64,000 bases of DNA. Origin: Paragonimus westermani (Eukaryota > Platyhelminthes > Trematoda > Plagiorchiida > Troglotrematidae). Location of the stretch: NCBI GenBank assembly GCA_008508345.1, contig QNGE01003510.1, positions 1-64,000 of the forward strand, given 5' to 3'. Shown here piece after piece: positions 48,862 to 61,262 of this stretch. The notes under the pieces are model-generated. The model was not told the origin of the DNA, did not search any database, and saw only the letters and a program-made list of their open reading frames with translations. A program made the position numbers and the translations under genes. Position 1 is the stretch's first letter. Every line of letters begins with the position of its first letter.

Positions 48862-49770
48862 TGAGAAGACGTAAATCATGTGACGTTCTCCGAAGTAACA
48901 TTTCGTACATTCTGATCATACATGGACATGTAACTAATTTTGATCATTAAGATAAGGTTCCGTAGGGCGGAAATAATGGGTTAAGGGATTAGACAGACAG
49001 ACACGAAAATGAAGATTAAACAAATGGGAGTGCTGACTACCAAGGCAGCTCATACTGCAACTACATGAACATTTGTATAGACAGTGGGATGTGACAGACG
49101 TAGGCTGTTTGTTCGTAGCCGAGGAGACTGGTGAGGTCTTGGTTCGTCGTATTATACATAGTTTTACAGCGTTATAAGATCTGGATACAGCAGTCGTTAG
49201 ACGTCTTTTTGTCATTGTTGACCAGCCGTCCCCTAAAAACGGGAGTTCTAAGCATACCGTCTTCTTTGGTACTGTTGTTTCTTGTGTCCTTGGGGTAATG
49301 ACTGCTATATTTCTTGGTAAGTTGCAAAGGGTACCCGTTGGCCAACAGCGTATCTTTGAGTGTGCTTAATTCTTGTGGTAGATTATCAACTATGCATAGC
49401 CTCCGTGCTCTGTAAAAAAGCGTTCAAACAAGGCTTCTCTTATATTGCACTGGACAGAAGCTTTCAAATGTATATACTGTCCTGTCCAGGTAGGCTTTCT
49501 GTAAATAGATCTTTCTATCGTGCCATCTGATCTTCGGGTGACTAGAATGTCCAAGAATGGAAGGCAGTTGTTTACTTCGTTCTCTCTAATTAGCTTGAGG
49601 TTGGGATGTGCTTGATTCAACTCCGAAAATACTGCGTCCAAATCACTTGAATTATCAAAAATAGCCAAGATATCGTCTACGTAGCGCCTTGGTCCGCTCC
49701 TAGCTGATTTCTTTATTGCTAAAGTATAATCTGCATTGGGTGAAAGCTTGTCAAAGCCGATACTGTGCAA
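48862..49770 (-). mobile_element. Penelope-like element fragment, left arm of inverted duplication
   Basis: The minus strand encodes the RT catalytic block RYVDDILAIF (intact YVDD), LPFLDILVTRRSDGTIERS, YRKPTWTGQY and REALFERFF. Further down come RRLTTAVSRSYNAVKL, CIIRRTK and a weak GIY-YIG remnant (YKCSCSC). A TAG stop at 49390-49392 precedes the endonuclease part. The 262 bases at 49426-49687 recur as a reverse complement at 49771-50032, and about 175 bases at 48862-49037 recur at 50523-50704. It is a different subfamily from the element at 18.9 kb. Confidence 0.88.
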
Positions 49771-50032
49771 GCGCTACGTAGACGATATCCTGGCTATTTT
49801 TGATAATTCAAGTGATTTGGACGCAGTATTTTCGGAGTTGAATCAAGCACATCCCAACCTCAAGCTAATTAGAGAGAACGAAGTAAACAACTGCCTTCCA
49901 TTCTTGGACATTCTAGTCACCCGAAGATCAGATGGCACGATAGAAAGATCTATTTACAGAAAGCCTACCTGGACAGGACAGTATATACATTTGAAAGCTT
50001 CTGTCCAGTGCAATATAAGAGAAGCCTTGTTT

Positions 50033-50165
50033 CGCTGATGACGCCTTACTCTCACTTGCAGCTCGGTTGTGTTGTTTGCAAGGTGTAGGCACCTTGATGC
50101 TGAATGTTTGAATAGGGACGTAGTCTTTTTCAGTAGTTAGGTCCCTTCCCGTCCCCTTCTTTTTC
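50033..50165 (+). mobile_element. RTE 3' tail inserted in the right Penelope arm
   Basis: Reverse complement of the RTE tail seen at 25882-26336: ACTCTCACTTGCAGCTCGGT, TGCAAGGTGTAGGCACC and GACCTAACTACTGAAAAAG on the opposite strand. It is the only RTE copy here on the plus strand. Its far end is lost in the assembly gap. It is absent from the left arm. Confidence 0.75.
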
Positions 50166-50522
50166 NNNNNNNNNNNNNNNNNNNNNNNNNNNNNNNNNNN
50201 NNNNNNNNNNNNNNNNNNNNNNNNNNNNNNNNNNNNNNNNNNNNNNNNNNNNNNNNNNNNNNNNNNNNNNNNNNNNNNNNNNNNNNNNNNNNNNNNNNNN
50301 NNNNNNNNNNNNNNNNNNNNNNNNNNNNNNNNNNNNNNNNNNNNNNNNNNNNNNNNNNNNNNNNNNNNNNNNNNNNNNNNNNNNNNNNNNNNNNNNNNNN
50401 NNNNNNNNNNNNNNNNNNNNNNNNNNNNNNNNNNNNNNNNNNNNNNNNNNNNNNNNNNNNNNNNNNNNNNNNNNNNNNNNNNNNNNNNNNNNNNNNNNNN
50501 NNNNNNNNNNNNNNNNNNNNNN
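50166..50522. other. Assembly gap (357 N)
   Basis: A run of N. It lies inside the right arm of the inverted duplication, between an RTE tail and resumed Penelope sequence. Confidence 1.
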
Positions 50523-50704
50523 GTCAGCACTCCCATTTGTTTAATCTTCATTTTCGTGTCTGTCTGTCTAATCCCTTAACCCATTATTTCCGCCCTACGG
50601 AACCTTATCTTAATGATCAAAATTAGTTACATGTCCATGTATGATCAGAATGTACGAAATGTTACTTCGGAGAACGTCACATGATTTACGTATTCTCATC
50701 CCCT

Positions 50705-53700
50705 CATTCATGATTGAACCATGGTTGTGTACATAACAGGCGAAGACTACAGAGAGCGGAGAACGTACCGCAATCGTTGGAATGGTCGACTGCGCTCGTT
50801 TCCGGATTAGGTTGTCACAGTGGTCGGAGCCAGAGCACGCTTGCACAAACAGATCACTGCAAACGGCTTGATTTTGTGGTTCTATTTACACACCCTGTAT
50901 TCAGTGCACACTTGAAGTAGTTAGAGCAAAGTGCGTGCAGGCGGAGTCTATTCGACTCGAAGCAGCCAACAATGGTTAGTCGGGTGATAGGCTAGTGTGA
51001 AACGGGAAAACCTCATCTATCGGAGACAAAAATAGGGAATTTAACGGTAATATTCAGGACGGAAAAAGGAATTAAAAATACATAGTAGGAATGGCAAAAT
51101 GAGGGCACATACTAGTGCTTTTTACATAGCAGTATGAAAACATTAAGTTTAGTACACAATATATCAGCAAAGTCGGAGAAAAAAGTTAGTAGGTCGTGCC
51201 CCATATTTGTGGAATGTAGGTGGATGGTTGGCCAGGTGACAGAGGTCGTTGGCTGACATGAACGAAACTGCATACGATCGGCTTATATTACTCGTAGTCA
51301 CCACTTCATTGAAGATCCACTGTGAGAAGCTTGGCGACCTACCAAGCAGAGAGGGCCAATAAAATATTGGCCACATTCACCACAATTCCACATGGTCGCA
51401 TCACACGACCTACGGTGTTTATGGTTCGGTTCTGTAAGAAGGCGCATCTCCTAAAGGAACAACCAGGACGCATCACGCCGCTTCCATCGGCCGGCCCAGC
51501 TCGAATGATATGGTCGTGGGCGGTGATAGGGTTCCACTCAGTCAATCAAATTGCAGCCGTGTGGTCGAACGCCTGTGCATCATCTGGACTGTTTCCTCAA
51601 AATACTTTCTGGTGCCCCCTGCAACGTGGTTTGTTCTGACGCCAGGATGTCATATATGACTGTTTCATTTGATTCGCTATGTGCCATTTATGGCAATCGT
51701 TTTGTCCTATAACTCTAGAGCCTCTGTGACCTAGTTTTGATTCGTCCATCCAATAAACGATGTTGCTGCGTCTCTTCTCATGTCTCGGTTTTGGGTCAAG
51801 CGACTGAGGGCGTAACCAAGGCGACGATTCGACACTTTCCCAGCCGCACGCTTGAATTCACGGCCAAATAGCTCCCGCTCATTCAGCTTTCGGACACTCA
51901 TCCGGATGGCACTTCTCCAGATGGTCCGGTTAAGGGTTGCATACATACATGATTTAAGATCGATACTGCAACGTGAGAGACTTAGTCGAACAGTATGAAG
52001 CTATCGTGGCTTCTGGCCACCAGGGTTGTTTACTCGGTTCTAACTGCTCGGGATAAGTTCGGGATTTGTTCCTAGGTTACCTGGCATACGTGTTCCAGAC
52101 AACAGGGTTGGGTGATCGTCAACGTGGGCTCGATCCAGTCCACAATTGCTCAGAGAATTAACTTGGTGTTTGGGACAACGTCCGACCACAGAATGCGATG
52201 GTATGCCACACGATACAATGTGCAAGTTTTGGTGCCGTACCATTTCACTGTGGACAAGCATCTAGATTTCCAACTTCATGACACGGTTTTTCTAACACTT
52301 CTTTTCAAGGAACCTGAAAGCAACACTAGCTTTGATCACAGGAGTTCCCAGCTTGCGGTCTGTGAATGGATTGCTACACAAATAGTAGAAATCTGAGTGA
52401 TCATCTATGGCGACCCTACTGACGCAGACTTCATGTGTAAGCGTGATGCCGCCGCCCTCAGAAGGCCGATATCTAGTCCAAATTTGGCCGTTGCAGTTGT
52501 GAAAGCTATACCCTATTACCGGAGCCCTTCTCCGTAGTACACACTTCGTTCACTTATTCATAACGGTTATGGACCTGACCAGAAAGTACTGTGGTTTGAG
52601 CCACCTCAAACCCTAACCGAGTCGCCATTAAGGAATTCAGAAGAAAATAAGCGGAAGAGAAACCCAACCATTGTCTATCAATCACACAAAAAGTGCACCG
52701 CAGCATGTGACAAACAACCGTTGGTTAACATCAACATTGAGAGGTTGCGCATAGCTTCACTCCACAGCAATGAATCTGACGAGCAACGCAGCCCAAAATT
52801 TTATTTGATGCTCGGAATACCTAAGTCAAGTCTGTACCTGAATTCAACTACGATGACGTGGCCACAATCGACCCTGGCAGTTTGTTCCATATTGGACACA
52901 ACCAGACACTGAAAGTGTTCACTGTTAATCGAACGGCTTAGTTGAAGCTGTAGCCTCAGTAGGTAACCCCTGGCATAATCACTTTCGCTAGGCACAACGA
53001 TATTCTGCGAGGGATGTTGCGGTTAACGAAGAATCATACACAGCAAAACCAAATCTCTTCTGAAAGGTAGCATGCTCTGAATTTCCTTTTTCCACCTTTT
53101 TGATGTTTATTTTTTGGAGTCTCTGCTTGCCCTTCATCTGACTGAATTTGTGTAAATTGCTGTTTAAAATAAACAGTAAATGGTGGTACTCAGCTTTTAG
53201 TTGTTAGAAAGTACTGTAAGATCCTAATGATGGAAATGCCTCTAGTTCTGAAAAACGTGAGCTTTTTGTGTCTATCTCAGAGACGTAATATGTTTATATC
53301 GTTCTATCGCCTCTTCAACGACACTGTCTACCAAACGTCAAATTATAATGACGCCAACGTACAGTACTAGCGTGAAATTGATAAACTGTTGAATTCTGAG
53401 CATAGACAACAAACAGCAAAGATACTAACGTGGAACCCTATGGCACATTGTTAGCCGCACAATACCAAACTGCAAATAGCCCAACTCATCCCTACATAAA
53501 AGCGTATGTCATGCAAGATCGCGAGCGACTCTCTACCAAACGTCTCATAACGGGACAACGCAAGTTGTAAGCGTCTGAAGAAATCAAAGGTTACGCATGG
53601 TCAACAACAAACTGTTGTAACAGGAGCATCGAGGCATCGTTTACAGTTAACTGTGATGCACCAGGGTACGGATCAACAAGCATCTTTAAGTGCAGTGAAC

Positions 53701-53945
53701 ACAGTGCGTGAAAATTTCGTGAACTGGGATTCACGTTCACTTCAGTGATGGAGATTGGTCACTGGCCGCACTACTTGGCAGTTAATCAGACCCCTACAAC
53801 GATGAGACTGCTCAAACCAAATCGACCCTGGACATTCATAGATGGATGGCATTATTCAGTGACCTGCTGACCTCGAAGCTCAATAATGATCTTACGTAGT
53901 CCATATTTGGAAGGGCTTTTGTAACGCCATAGTGGGTCAACCACC
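50705..53945. other. Stretch without recognised gene
   Basis: Several open frames of 60-105 codons occur on both strands (for example plus 51322-51639 and plus 52112-52396), but none shows a domain I recognise or good splice borders. Some may be fragments of the CR1-type LINE to the right. Nothing can be assigned. Confidence 0.45.
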
Positions 53946-55390
53946 TCAGCAGGGCGCAAAGGTGTGCAAGGTATCTCTCCTGCGAAGAACTAGCCTCCGT
54001 GATGTCATCCCCGTGAGGAGAGGCAAAAGCAACACCGTGTGATTACACCCATCAGTTCGTTCATTCACAACGGATGACAAAAGAAATCTGAAAGAGGAAG
54101 GCATGTGGGTAAAAATACTATTGTAAAACTCAACATGAACATTGATGGATTTAACGTCGGAGGTTGTGGGTCCCGTCGAACCGGAGTTGAGACATGTCCG
54201 CCATTGCCTTACGAGTTGTCCACGCAAACCGAAAAAGGCTTTCCGAATCTGTAGCGGAGCTTCTAGTGAGCCATCGCCGATAATGAGTTCGAACTTCGTG
54301 AATGGACGAGGCACAGCGATTACGAATGAGTATCTACTCCTTCCGTTCCTCCAATGGCGACAACCGGCAGTTCGTCATGCATATCGTTCTCTCATTAGGA
54401 AGTTCGAGATACGACAGAGTAGCTGACAGGGTTAGTTGTAGCGGATCACAGCCGCCAGTGGTGTAGACTACTTAAAGGTTACGTGGAAGACGGTAGAAAC
54501 TTCTGCACACAGTTCATCAACCGAACGGAACAGCCGTTATCCGGTGCTTTTGGGACTAAACGCGAACGCGTCACATCAACATTCATTCTATAAACGTTTC
54601 TGCGGCTGTCGCTTACTACGCTGATAGGAAGGGCGTTACACACGAAATAAGATAAAACGACTGTATGCTCATCTAAGCATAGTGACGCGGTTAACTGGAG
54701 ACTCGACCATTAGATCCTCGTTGGTAAGAATACAGTCCAAACGCGATGAAATCTCGCCATACCACCAACACACGAAGCCTGATATATGTAAAACGCCACG
54801 CTCCAGTAGCAGTGGAGAAGTGTGCTAGCAATGAGTCCGCAGACTCCATGAACGAAAACGTTGAGATTAATGTCGTCCTTCAGGAAGATACCAAAAAAAC
54901 CCAAGGGAGGTCAAAATCTCCATCCCACCCAAAAGTAACTCAGCCTTAGCAAGAAAACCGGGACGGTAGACGACCCCCACCAACAGACAATCTGAAATAA
55001 TTAATGGAACTGAACACCAGATTACTTCGGGAGTAGCGTTCAGTATAGGATTACTAAACTGGGGGCTGGGACAAAAAGTGTAGTTATTCTGTGGCCTCAG
55101 CAAACTTTACGTTTCGTTCTACCTGGATGGAAAAACAGTAAGTCATTAATATCTAGCTCAGAATCAGGGTAAGAAGTGATGAACGGGGATCCAGCGATGT
55201 GTCGCTCTGTACAAGAGCAAGATACGCAAAGTTCGGCTGGTTTCTTAAACAAACTGAGAGCGGTAGCAGGACTGCACTTGACAATGCACAAGAAAGTAGA
55301 TTGTTAGCCTGTAGAACTGACGGTGATTCCCCTGGAACTGGCTGTGACAAGTTTTTTCGAAACAGTAGATTCTCTGAAGATATCACAAAA
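53946..55390 (-). mobile_element. CR1-type LINE endonuclease remnant
   Basis: On the minus strand, pieces of an AP endonuclease-type LINE ORF follow the family order. PDSELDINDLLFF and an adjacent GR block (about 55.15 kb) are followed by EVIWCSVPLIISDCLLVGVV then YRPG (about 55.0 kb), then SRLDCILTNEDLMVE, the C-terminal endonuclease motif (about 54.72 kb). Further down, KAFFGLR and TSDVKSINVHVEFYNSIFT (about 54.1-54.2 kb) resemble the linker before the RT. Many stops and frame changes are present, and no RT core follows. CR1 clade is an inference from motif spacing. Confidence 0.6.
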
Positions 55391-56244
55391 CGACTAGAAC
55401 AAATGTGGTTATAAGACTTCAGTTCTACAAGTTTTTTTGACGGCCGGAGTAAAACGACATTTTGCCTGGAATAAAACAGCGCTTATGGTAAACCCCCTCT
55501 AGAATATTAAGTGATACCCTTTGCAAAGTAACAGAAATCTTTAGAAGTTTCGGACGTACTTCGTCAGTTGTGGTATTCGGAATTTCGAAACGGTGGATAC
55601 GCCGAACTTGAAACACTAGTCAACTCAAGTACGGAGATAAGAAACTTCCACTGATTCCTGTCATGTTCATGGGGACACCACTTAAAGCTCGGGATGTCTC
55701 GGATGGTGATACATCGAGTTCTATCAATCGTCAAGGGATCCCTTCTTACTAGCCTGCGACCCTGGCGCTCTGTCCATGGTACCTGGGCACCAGTTTTGCT
55801 GCGCAGTTTGTATGATGAAAAGAGTACGTTCTCAGAAGCCCTTGTGAGCATTATCCATACCAGTCGAGATCTACCAGTTTGATAAATCTGGTTTTTTAGT
55901 TAGTCACATGGCGGAAACAGGAATGCAGGGAGTGATACCCACCATCTTATAAAGGTCATACCAGAGTTTCCGATCATCCTGATAACGACGTTTTAAGCAG
56001 CTTTTGGGACATTCCGGAAGGTCACTAACTATGAATGAATCCTCGTGGCAGAAGAGTTTCCTATTTAGTAGCTAGGGCGGGAATGTGTTTACAGCGTTTG
56101 GGCTAAGTTTCAATCAACGTTGCAGAACCAGATGGCTTCATACGGCCCTCCTTAGTTCAGCATGCCCTCTGACCATCATTGAAGCAGGAGAATGGCCGGG
56201 CGATTTTGCTGCAACGTCAATACAACCTTCGGGGGTAAAAGCAA
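55391..56244. other. Stretch without recognised feature
   Basis: Short open frames on both strands. No recognisable motif or repeat. Confidence 0.5.
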
Positions 56245-57320
56245 ACGTGATTCATGATCATTCGTCGTCAAAGACAGCAATACATCAGTGGTTCTCATTT
56301 ACACTTAACTGTTATACAACCACAATGTAAAAAAACAAACGCTGCATAAGAGAAGAAAAGAGGAGAGGAAGAGACCTAACTGCGGAAATTAGGCACGTCT
56401 ATATTCAAACCCTCTACGTCAAAGTGTCTACACCTTGTAGGCAAGCAAACGGGCTATAAGTGAAAGTAAATCGTCATCAGAAAGACGGCTTTCCTACGGC
56501 CTTCAATGCCCCACGTCATCAAACGTACTTACTTCACAGGTAACTAGGCCAAACAACCATAACATTCAGGCCGCTGAGTGCCATTGGCCCCCATCTCACC
56601 CCAAGCTTCCAGCCACTGATTACGCAAGGTCCGTAGCCCTGCAGACAAACCCGATCTATCCTGAGCGGCATACGTTTCACTGTCCTTCTATATGCGCAGT
56701 CCTTAAGCGTCAGGAATATGTATCTCTGTCGTCTGAGGTGTCCGAGATTAACGACTACCGCCCTAGCCTTGAACATGCGCGCTTCTGTTTCACCCCTTAC
56801 ATCTCCGTTGGTGCTGGTACAAGTTCCCATATATACGAACTGATGAACAGCCTCTTTGATTTCATTATTCAACATTAAATTTACGTAATCACAGCAGTCT
56901 TGTAGAGGCACTTTGCACTTTAAGGCTTCAAAGCGCAGTCGGAAGTATTTCGCACAATACAAAATAGCCTCTAACGTTGTCTATGGAGCTTTGAAGTCGT
57001 CAAACTTTGTCGTTAGTATAATCAATACAGATCAGCCCCCCCGAAAGACAGGGGGTCCAGGCCGGCATCTAGTGAGTACCGCAGACAATCCTCTATTACT
57101 TCGTCCACGACAGAATTGAAACGAGAAGGGTGGGTGGGCGGCCTTGACATACGCCGCTCCCGATGCTGAAACTGACACTGTAAACGCTAATCTGTGCTAA
57201 AGTATGGGAATAAGACGCCAACATTGTGTTCAGATAGCTGGTCGGCACACCCCTACATTCAATTGACACCAAAAGAGCCGATCGACCCGCTGAATCGAAC
57301 ACACTTTCATAATCGATGTG
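56245..57320 (-). mobile_element. RTE-type LINE remnant
   Basis: Minus-strand pieces in RTE order: GVPTSYLNTMLASYSHTLAQ, then a degraded SGVRQG block (GSGVCQG), then FEALKCKVPLQDCCDYVNLM, ETEARMFKARAVVVNLGHLR and RQRYIFLTLK. The 3' tail at 56245-56560 matches the other copies. The junction near 56640 shows that the region between the tail and the last coding block is deleted relative to the copy at 46.5 kb. The RT active-site segment is not recognisable. Confidence 0.75.
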
Positions 57321-60300
57321 ACACTCAGGCGTTGCGGTGCAGCTTGGACGTAAAAGAAGCAGAAATTTCCTTCGCAGTGATTTCCAAATAAGCAGGATCG
57401 GTTCGCCACACAGTGCACAGATTGGCCTACTGACGTCAGCACAACTGCTGGAGATAGGATACTTGCGGCGTTCCTACTCTGACGTTTGGACCTACAGCAA
57501 TCAAAATCAAATTGGGCGTAATCCAATTCGAATGGAATTATGGGCCTTATACAGCCCACCTGTTAAACGTATTCATGAAATGTGAAGTCATGTATCGCAC
57601 ATGAAGCATTGCAGGGAGTAGTTCTTCACACGGACAGATCCTTGCTTTTTGGTTCGTATGCTTAAAGTCTTCCTAGCTTTGTGCTAACGTCAATCGTAAG
57701 TCGTAAAGAGAAAACGGCGAGTCTGCAAAGAAACTTTACTCACTGCACACAAGCAGACCTAAATGCAACAAGCGCTGGTGAGTTGGATGTGAGGGAACCA
57801 TTAGCACAACGGCACGCCAGCAGACTGAACAAACACCAACGGAAACTCGTCGACCCCAAGAATTCGAACAAGCCTCAAACTGGTTGGGCGGCTTTTCCGA
57901 TGACAATGGCTAAAACACTGCCACTTTACGAAACGTAACTTACGGAGTTGAAGATGACGAGGATTCATTATGCAGCCACGACTGAGGCTGTGGTGTAGTG
58001 GTTGTAAACACTGTCAAAATACTTGAGTATGAACGCGGAGCCAAGATGTGATGGAAACAAAAGGAAATCACTCACAATAGTTCGTGGGGGTGCAATGGTT
58101 TAGAAATCTCACTACACTTAACGAGGTATCCAACGGATACGATCCGTAGTGTTGCTTCTAATAGATTTTTACTGGAATATACGTCTGGCTCCGTTGGTAT
58201 CTAACTCTCCCGAAGCCTGTACTCAAGCAACACGGAACGCAGAGAAAACGCACGGCTCACTGCCCCGGAAGTAATTTATTTATTATTGATTATTGAGTCA
58301 ACAGATTAACTTGATTTTAACATAGGGTGTGTAAGTGAGTTGGAGAGAGAGAAAGAGAGCGAACAATAAAAACTGTAAAGTACAAAATGCACTTTGCTGT
58401 AGAAAAAACGTTAGCGTTTTGTACAGCAAAGTGCGTTGGAGTGGTAACCACTGTAGCTACAGTGATAACCACTCCAACGCACTTTGGTGTCAGCCGTTTG
58501 CAGCAAATCCACATTCGCCATGTAACGTGAACAGGTACGAAGGTACTATTAACCTAACTTTCACGTAACAGGGAGTTGAAGAATTTGAGGATGTCGAAGG
58601 TTATCTCGCCATACAGTCTTCGTACGCGCGATCCACAAGTGGACCGCTTGACCATGGCTGCTTATAGCTGAAATGGATTTTGTAATCAACAGAGTGGCTG
58701 AGGAGTAGAATGCACTTACGATATCAAAGACAACGTTGGGATCATAGTATTCAACGTTCAAAACAACGAGGAGCATTTTCACCTATCCTCAATGCAGCTC
58801 ACGTTACTGAGGCTTCGCTTCTAAGAAGGTAACGCGTAAAGTACTCATTATTTTTTGTTTGTCCCGACAAACACACATGCTTCATAAACAGGCTCATTTA
58901 ACACACAAAGATCCCTAAGACGAACCATGTGGTTCAATCCTGCCCGTGCTGACCTATAGTACCCCACTAAGTCATGCTATCATGATGAGCGTGGTCCAAT
59001 CAGAATGCAAGCTCATACAGACGTTAGTTAACTGTGAATGTTGGACGGGACAGAATCAGAGGGGGACATGAACCTTGGGAATACATCCCGACATTGTTAC
59101 GGTACGTAAGCATCCGCTGTAAAAATGCACGTGATTTGTCGGAAATTTTGTTGGCGCTCATTTAAAATTAGGCTGTAGTATGGTATGTGTGTGATGGTCT
59201 CCCTCCAAGTTAACATATGTTTTGTGTGAACGCTCAGCATGGAACAATGTGGAATGTGACTATTTTTTGTTCACACACAAGCGGAGCGGAGGCGAGCTGG
59301 ATGGTGTATGCAATATGTGATCTACCGGTATTATTTGCGATTTGTTTGTATTCATATGGTCGTTTATTTGCCCGTATAAGGCTTGGCCATATAAGTGAAT
59401 TTGGAGTCAGTTTGTGTTCCGGATGGACGCTGGTTTACCTCGTCAATGAAGGTGGGGTGTTTAACTGTGGGGCTTGGAATTTCCAGTTGATTTGTCTGCA
59501 TGTGCGTTATTTTGCTTTGCAGAGCTGTTTGCGAATGGTACATGGTCAGGTTATATATGGATGTTCTGTTTTGATTGAGTATTTCCCCTACTGTTTTGTC
59601 CGGCGTATTGGAGGAGTCCTGTGGAAGTTTGCAGTGCATACTCTGATGGTAAGTCACGAGGTAGGTATTTCTTGCTTTTAGACCACTGAGTCAAACGAGG
59701 GAACATTACAGGTAGGCGTAATGATACCTCCTGTACTGTTTCCCCTTTGGTTGGCATTGGTTCGGTCGTCGTGATAATGGTTACGTTTCGTCGTGCGAGT
59801 TGCGTGGAATTGAACTCAAATGTTCTCTGTGTGGACATCGAGACATTGATGATTGTGTGTTCATATTTCCATCCTGTGCATTGAAAGTTGCATACGATTA
59901 CTGTTAATCATTTCGCGTGTCATACCAAATCGCTACGTTCTGAACTAATGTTGCTACATTGTATCTGTTTTTTCGTTTTCTCTTGTTTCTCTTATTCTTA
60001 AATGCTGGCAACCAAGCGTTCCACAGGGTATATTGATTTTCCCAATCAACACTGACTCGTGTCTGATCTGGTGGCACTTGGAGTCAGTGGACAGCATGTG
60101 AGGCACCGAGCGTTTGCGGTTGGATTGGGGGCGAAATTGACGTACAAAACGTATTGTAGCGTTACGAGTGTCGTAATAGGCATCAGTCTAAGTCCGCCGG
60201 CCTCAACGAACAACGGTATAATCAATAAGTCTCATAATCTCTCTGTGTTATTTTCAATGGCTGCTGCCAAGACACGGCTCCGCTGTTGACTGGTCACATA

Positions 60301-60517
60301 CACACCACAACAATTGGTGTCGCACCCGCAGCCTGAAAGTAGGGTTAACGGAACGACTGAGAAAAACGGAAAGAGTCCAGCATCGCCATCGACCTTAAAT
60401 GTATACGTTGTTTCCCAACTTCTTTTGCACACTCTGCTTTCTCCTACGTTGCGATATCCGACGACGACGTATGCAATAAACGCATGCATATGAACTTTGT
60501 CATTCTCTGCCAGAAAT
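57321..60517. other. Mostly unassigned DNA with hairpin-forming sequence
   Basis: No recognisable gene. Near 58.4 kb lie two strong overlapping palindromes (separate entry). At 59364-59838 the minus strand has two overlapping open frames of about 95 codons that look like one protein broken by a frameshift (Thr/Ser/Gln-rich, no known motif). The opposite-strand 154-codon frame at 59217-59681 is probably its shadow. Confidence 0.45.
58389..58485. repeat. Two overlapping palindromes able to form alternative hairpins
   Basis: Palindrome 1 (58389-58434) has arms of about 20 bases, GCACTTTGCTGTA to TACAGCAAAGTGC, with an inner AAAACG/CGTTTT stem and a TTAG loop. Palindrome 2 (58428-58485) has 28-base arms around a 2-base centre with about three mismatches. 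The segment AAAGTGC (58428-58434) belongs to both, so the two hairpins exclude each other. There is no coding function. It could be a foldback transposon remnant or, if transcribed, a structured RNA. Confidence 0.85.
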
Positions 60518-60842
60518 TACTCATACTCAGACATCATCTTCATAGACAGCAACACATCAGTAGTTGACACTAATGTTTAACTGCCACACAACCATGAGGA
60601 AACAACAAGCCCTATATAGAAAGAGAGAAGGAAAAAGAAGGGGACGGGAAGGGACCTAACTAATGAAAATGACTACGTCCATTTTCAAACATTCAACATC
60701 AAGGTGCCTACACATTGCATACAAACAACCGAGCAGCAGGTGAGAGTAATGCGTCATCAGTGAGACAGCTTCCTTACGGCTTTCACTGCCCCGCGTCATT
60801 AAACGCACTCACTTCCCAGACAACTCGGCCGAACAACGACAA
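60518..60842 (-). mobile_element. RTE 3' tail, part of an interrupted copy
   Basis: It matches the RTE tails at 25882, 46461 and 56245 (ACATCAGTAGTT, GGTGCCTACA, CTGCCCCGCGTCATTAAA). It ends abruptly at 60842, where an opposite-strand CR1 endonuclease fragment begins. The matching RTE coding part resumes at about 61263. Confidence 0.75.
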
Positions 60843-61262
60843 CATGACAGGTGTCACCGTCTACTTTAGTCTTAAGCTACCCCATCCTTTTGTACACAGC
60901 AGCAATATCTCCTCTCCTATGTGTGGTACGATTTGGTTACAAGTCAAGCTCCGTGGCGATTGTTCGTTTTTACTAGGGGCTATCTACCGTTCGCGTTCAC
61001 ACTCACCCTTGGACGACGAGGCTGTAATGTCTCACATGAACTAGTTTGTTCCTACCCGCCGCTTCTCTCATTCGCCTGGCATAGGTGATTTTGACGCCCC
61101 AAAAGCGTCTTGAATGCAACGTCCCCGACATGCTCCAGAAGATAACTTTGACTCATCTTTGGCATTAGTCGTACAACAGGAAGTCTGGACCCAACACACG
61201 AAGTTTGTAACGGGGTGCCGTCCAGGACAAATCCCCTTTTTGATGGACTTCGTAATCACAAA
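60843..61262 (+). mobile_element. CR1-type LINE endonuclease fragment inside the RTE
   Basis: Plus-strand pieces follow AP endonuclease order: CGTIWLQVKLRGDCSFLLGA then IYRSRS, then IGDFDAPKAS (the family's GDFN motif), then FVTGCRPGQIPFLMDFVITN (the LDLVLTN block). Asn of GDFN is changed to Asp, and stops interrupt the frame. It is bounded at both ends by RTE sequence in the opposite orientation, so it inserted into, or was recombined with, the RTE. Confidence 0.7.

Larger units (their letters stand above)
49771..50704 (+). mobile_element. Penelope-like element fragment, right arm of inverted duplication
   Basis: The plus strand has the same RT block as the left arm: 49771-50032 differs from it at about one base. 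The frame upstream (KPILCKRYVDDILAIF) is also Penelope-like. At about 50033 the homology is broken by an RTE 3' tail and then the N gap. It resumes at 50523-50704, again nearly identical to the left arm. Confidence 0.85.

Noticed and set aside
49928..50551. 207-codon minus-strand open frame across the gap
   Set aside because: More than half consists of unknown residues from the N run; the rest is antisense RTE tail and Penelope sequence.
59217..59681. 154-codon plus-strand frame rich in Cys and aromatic residues
   Set aside because: It is antisense to more protein-like minus-strand frames, has no motif, and its composition follows from TG-rich sequence.
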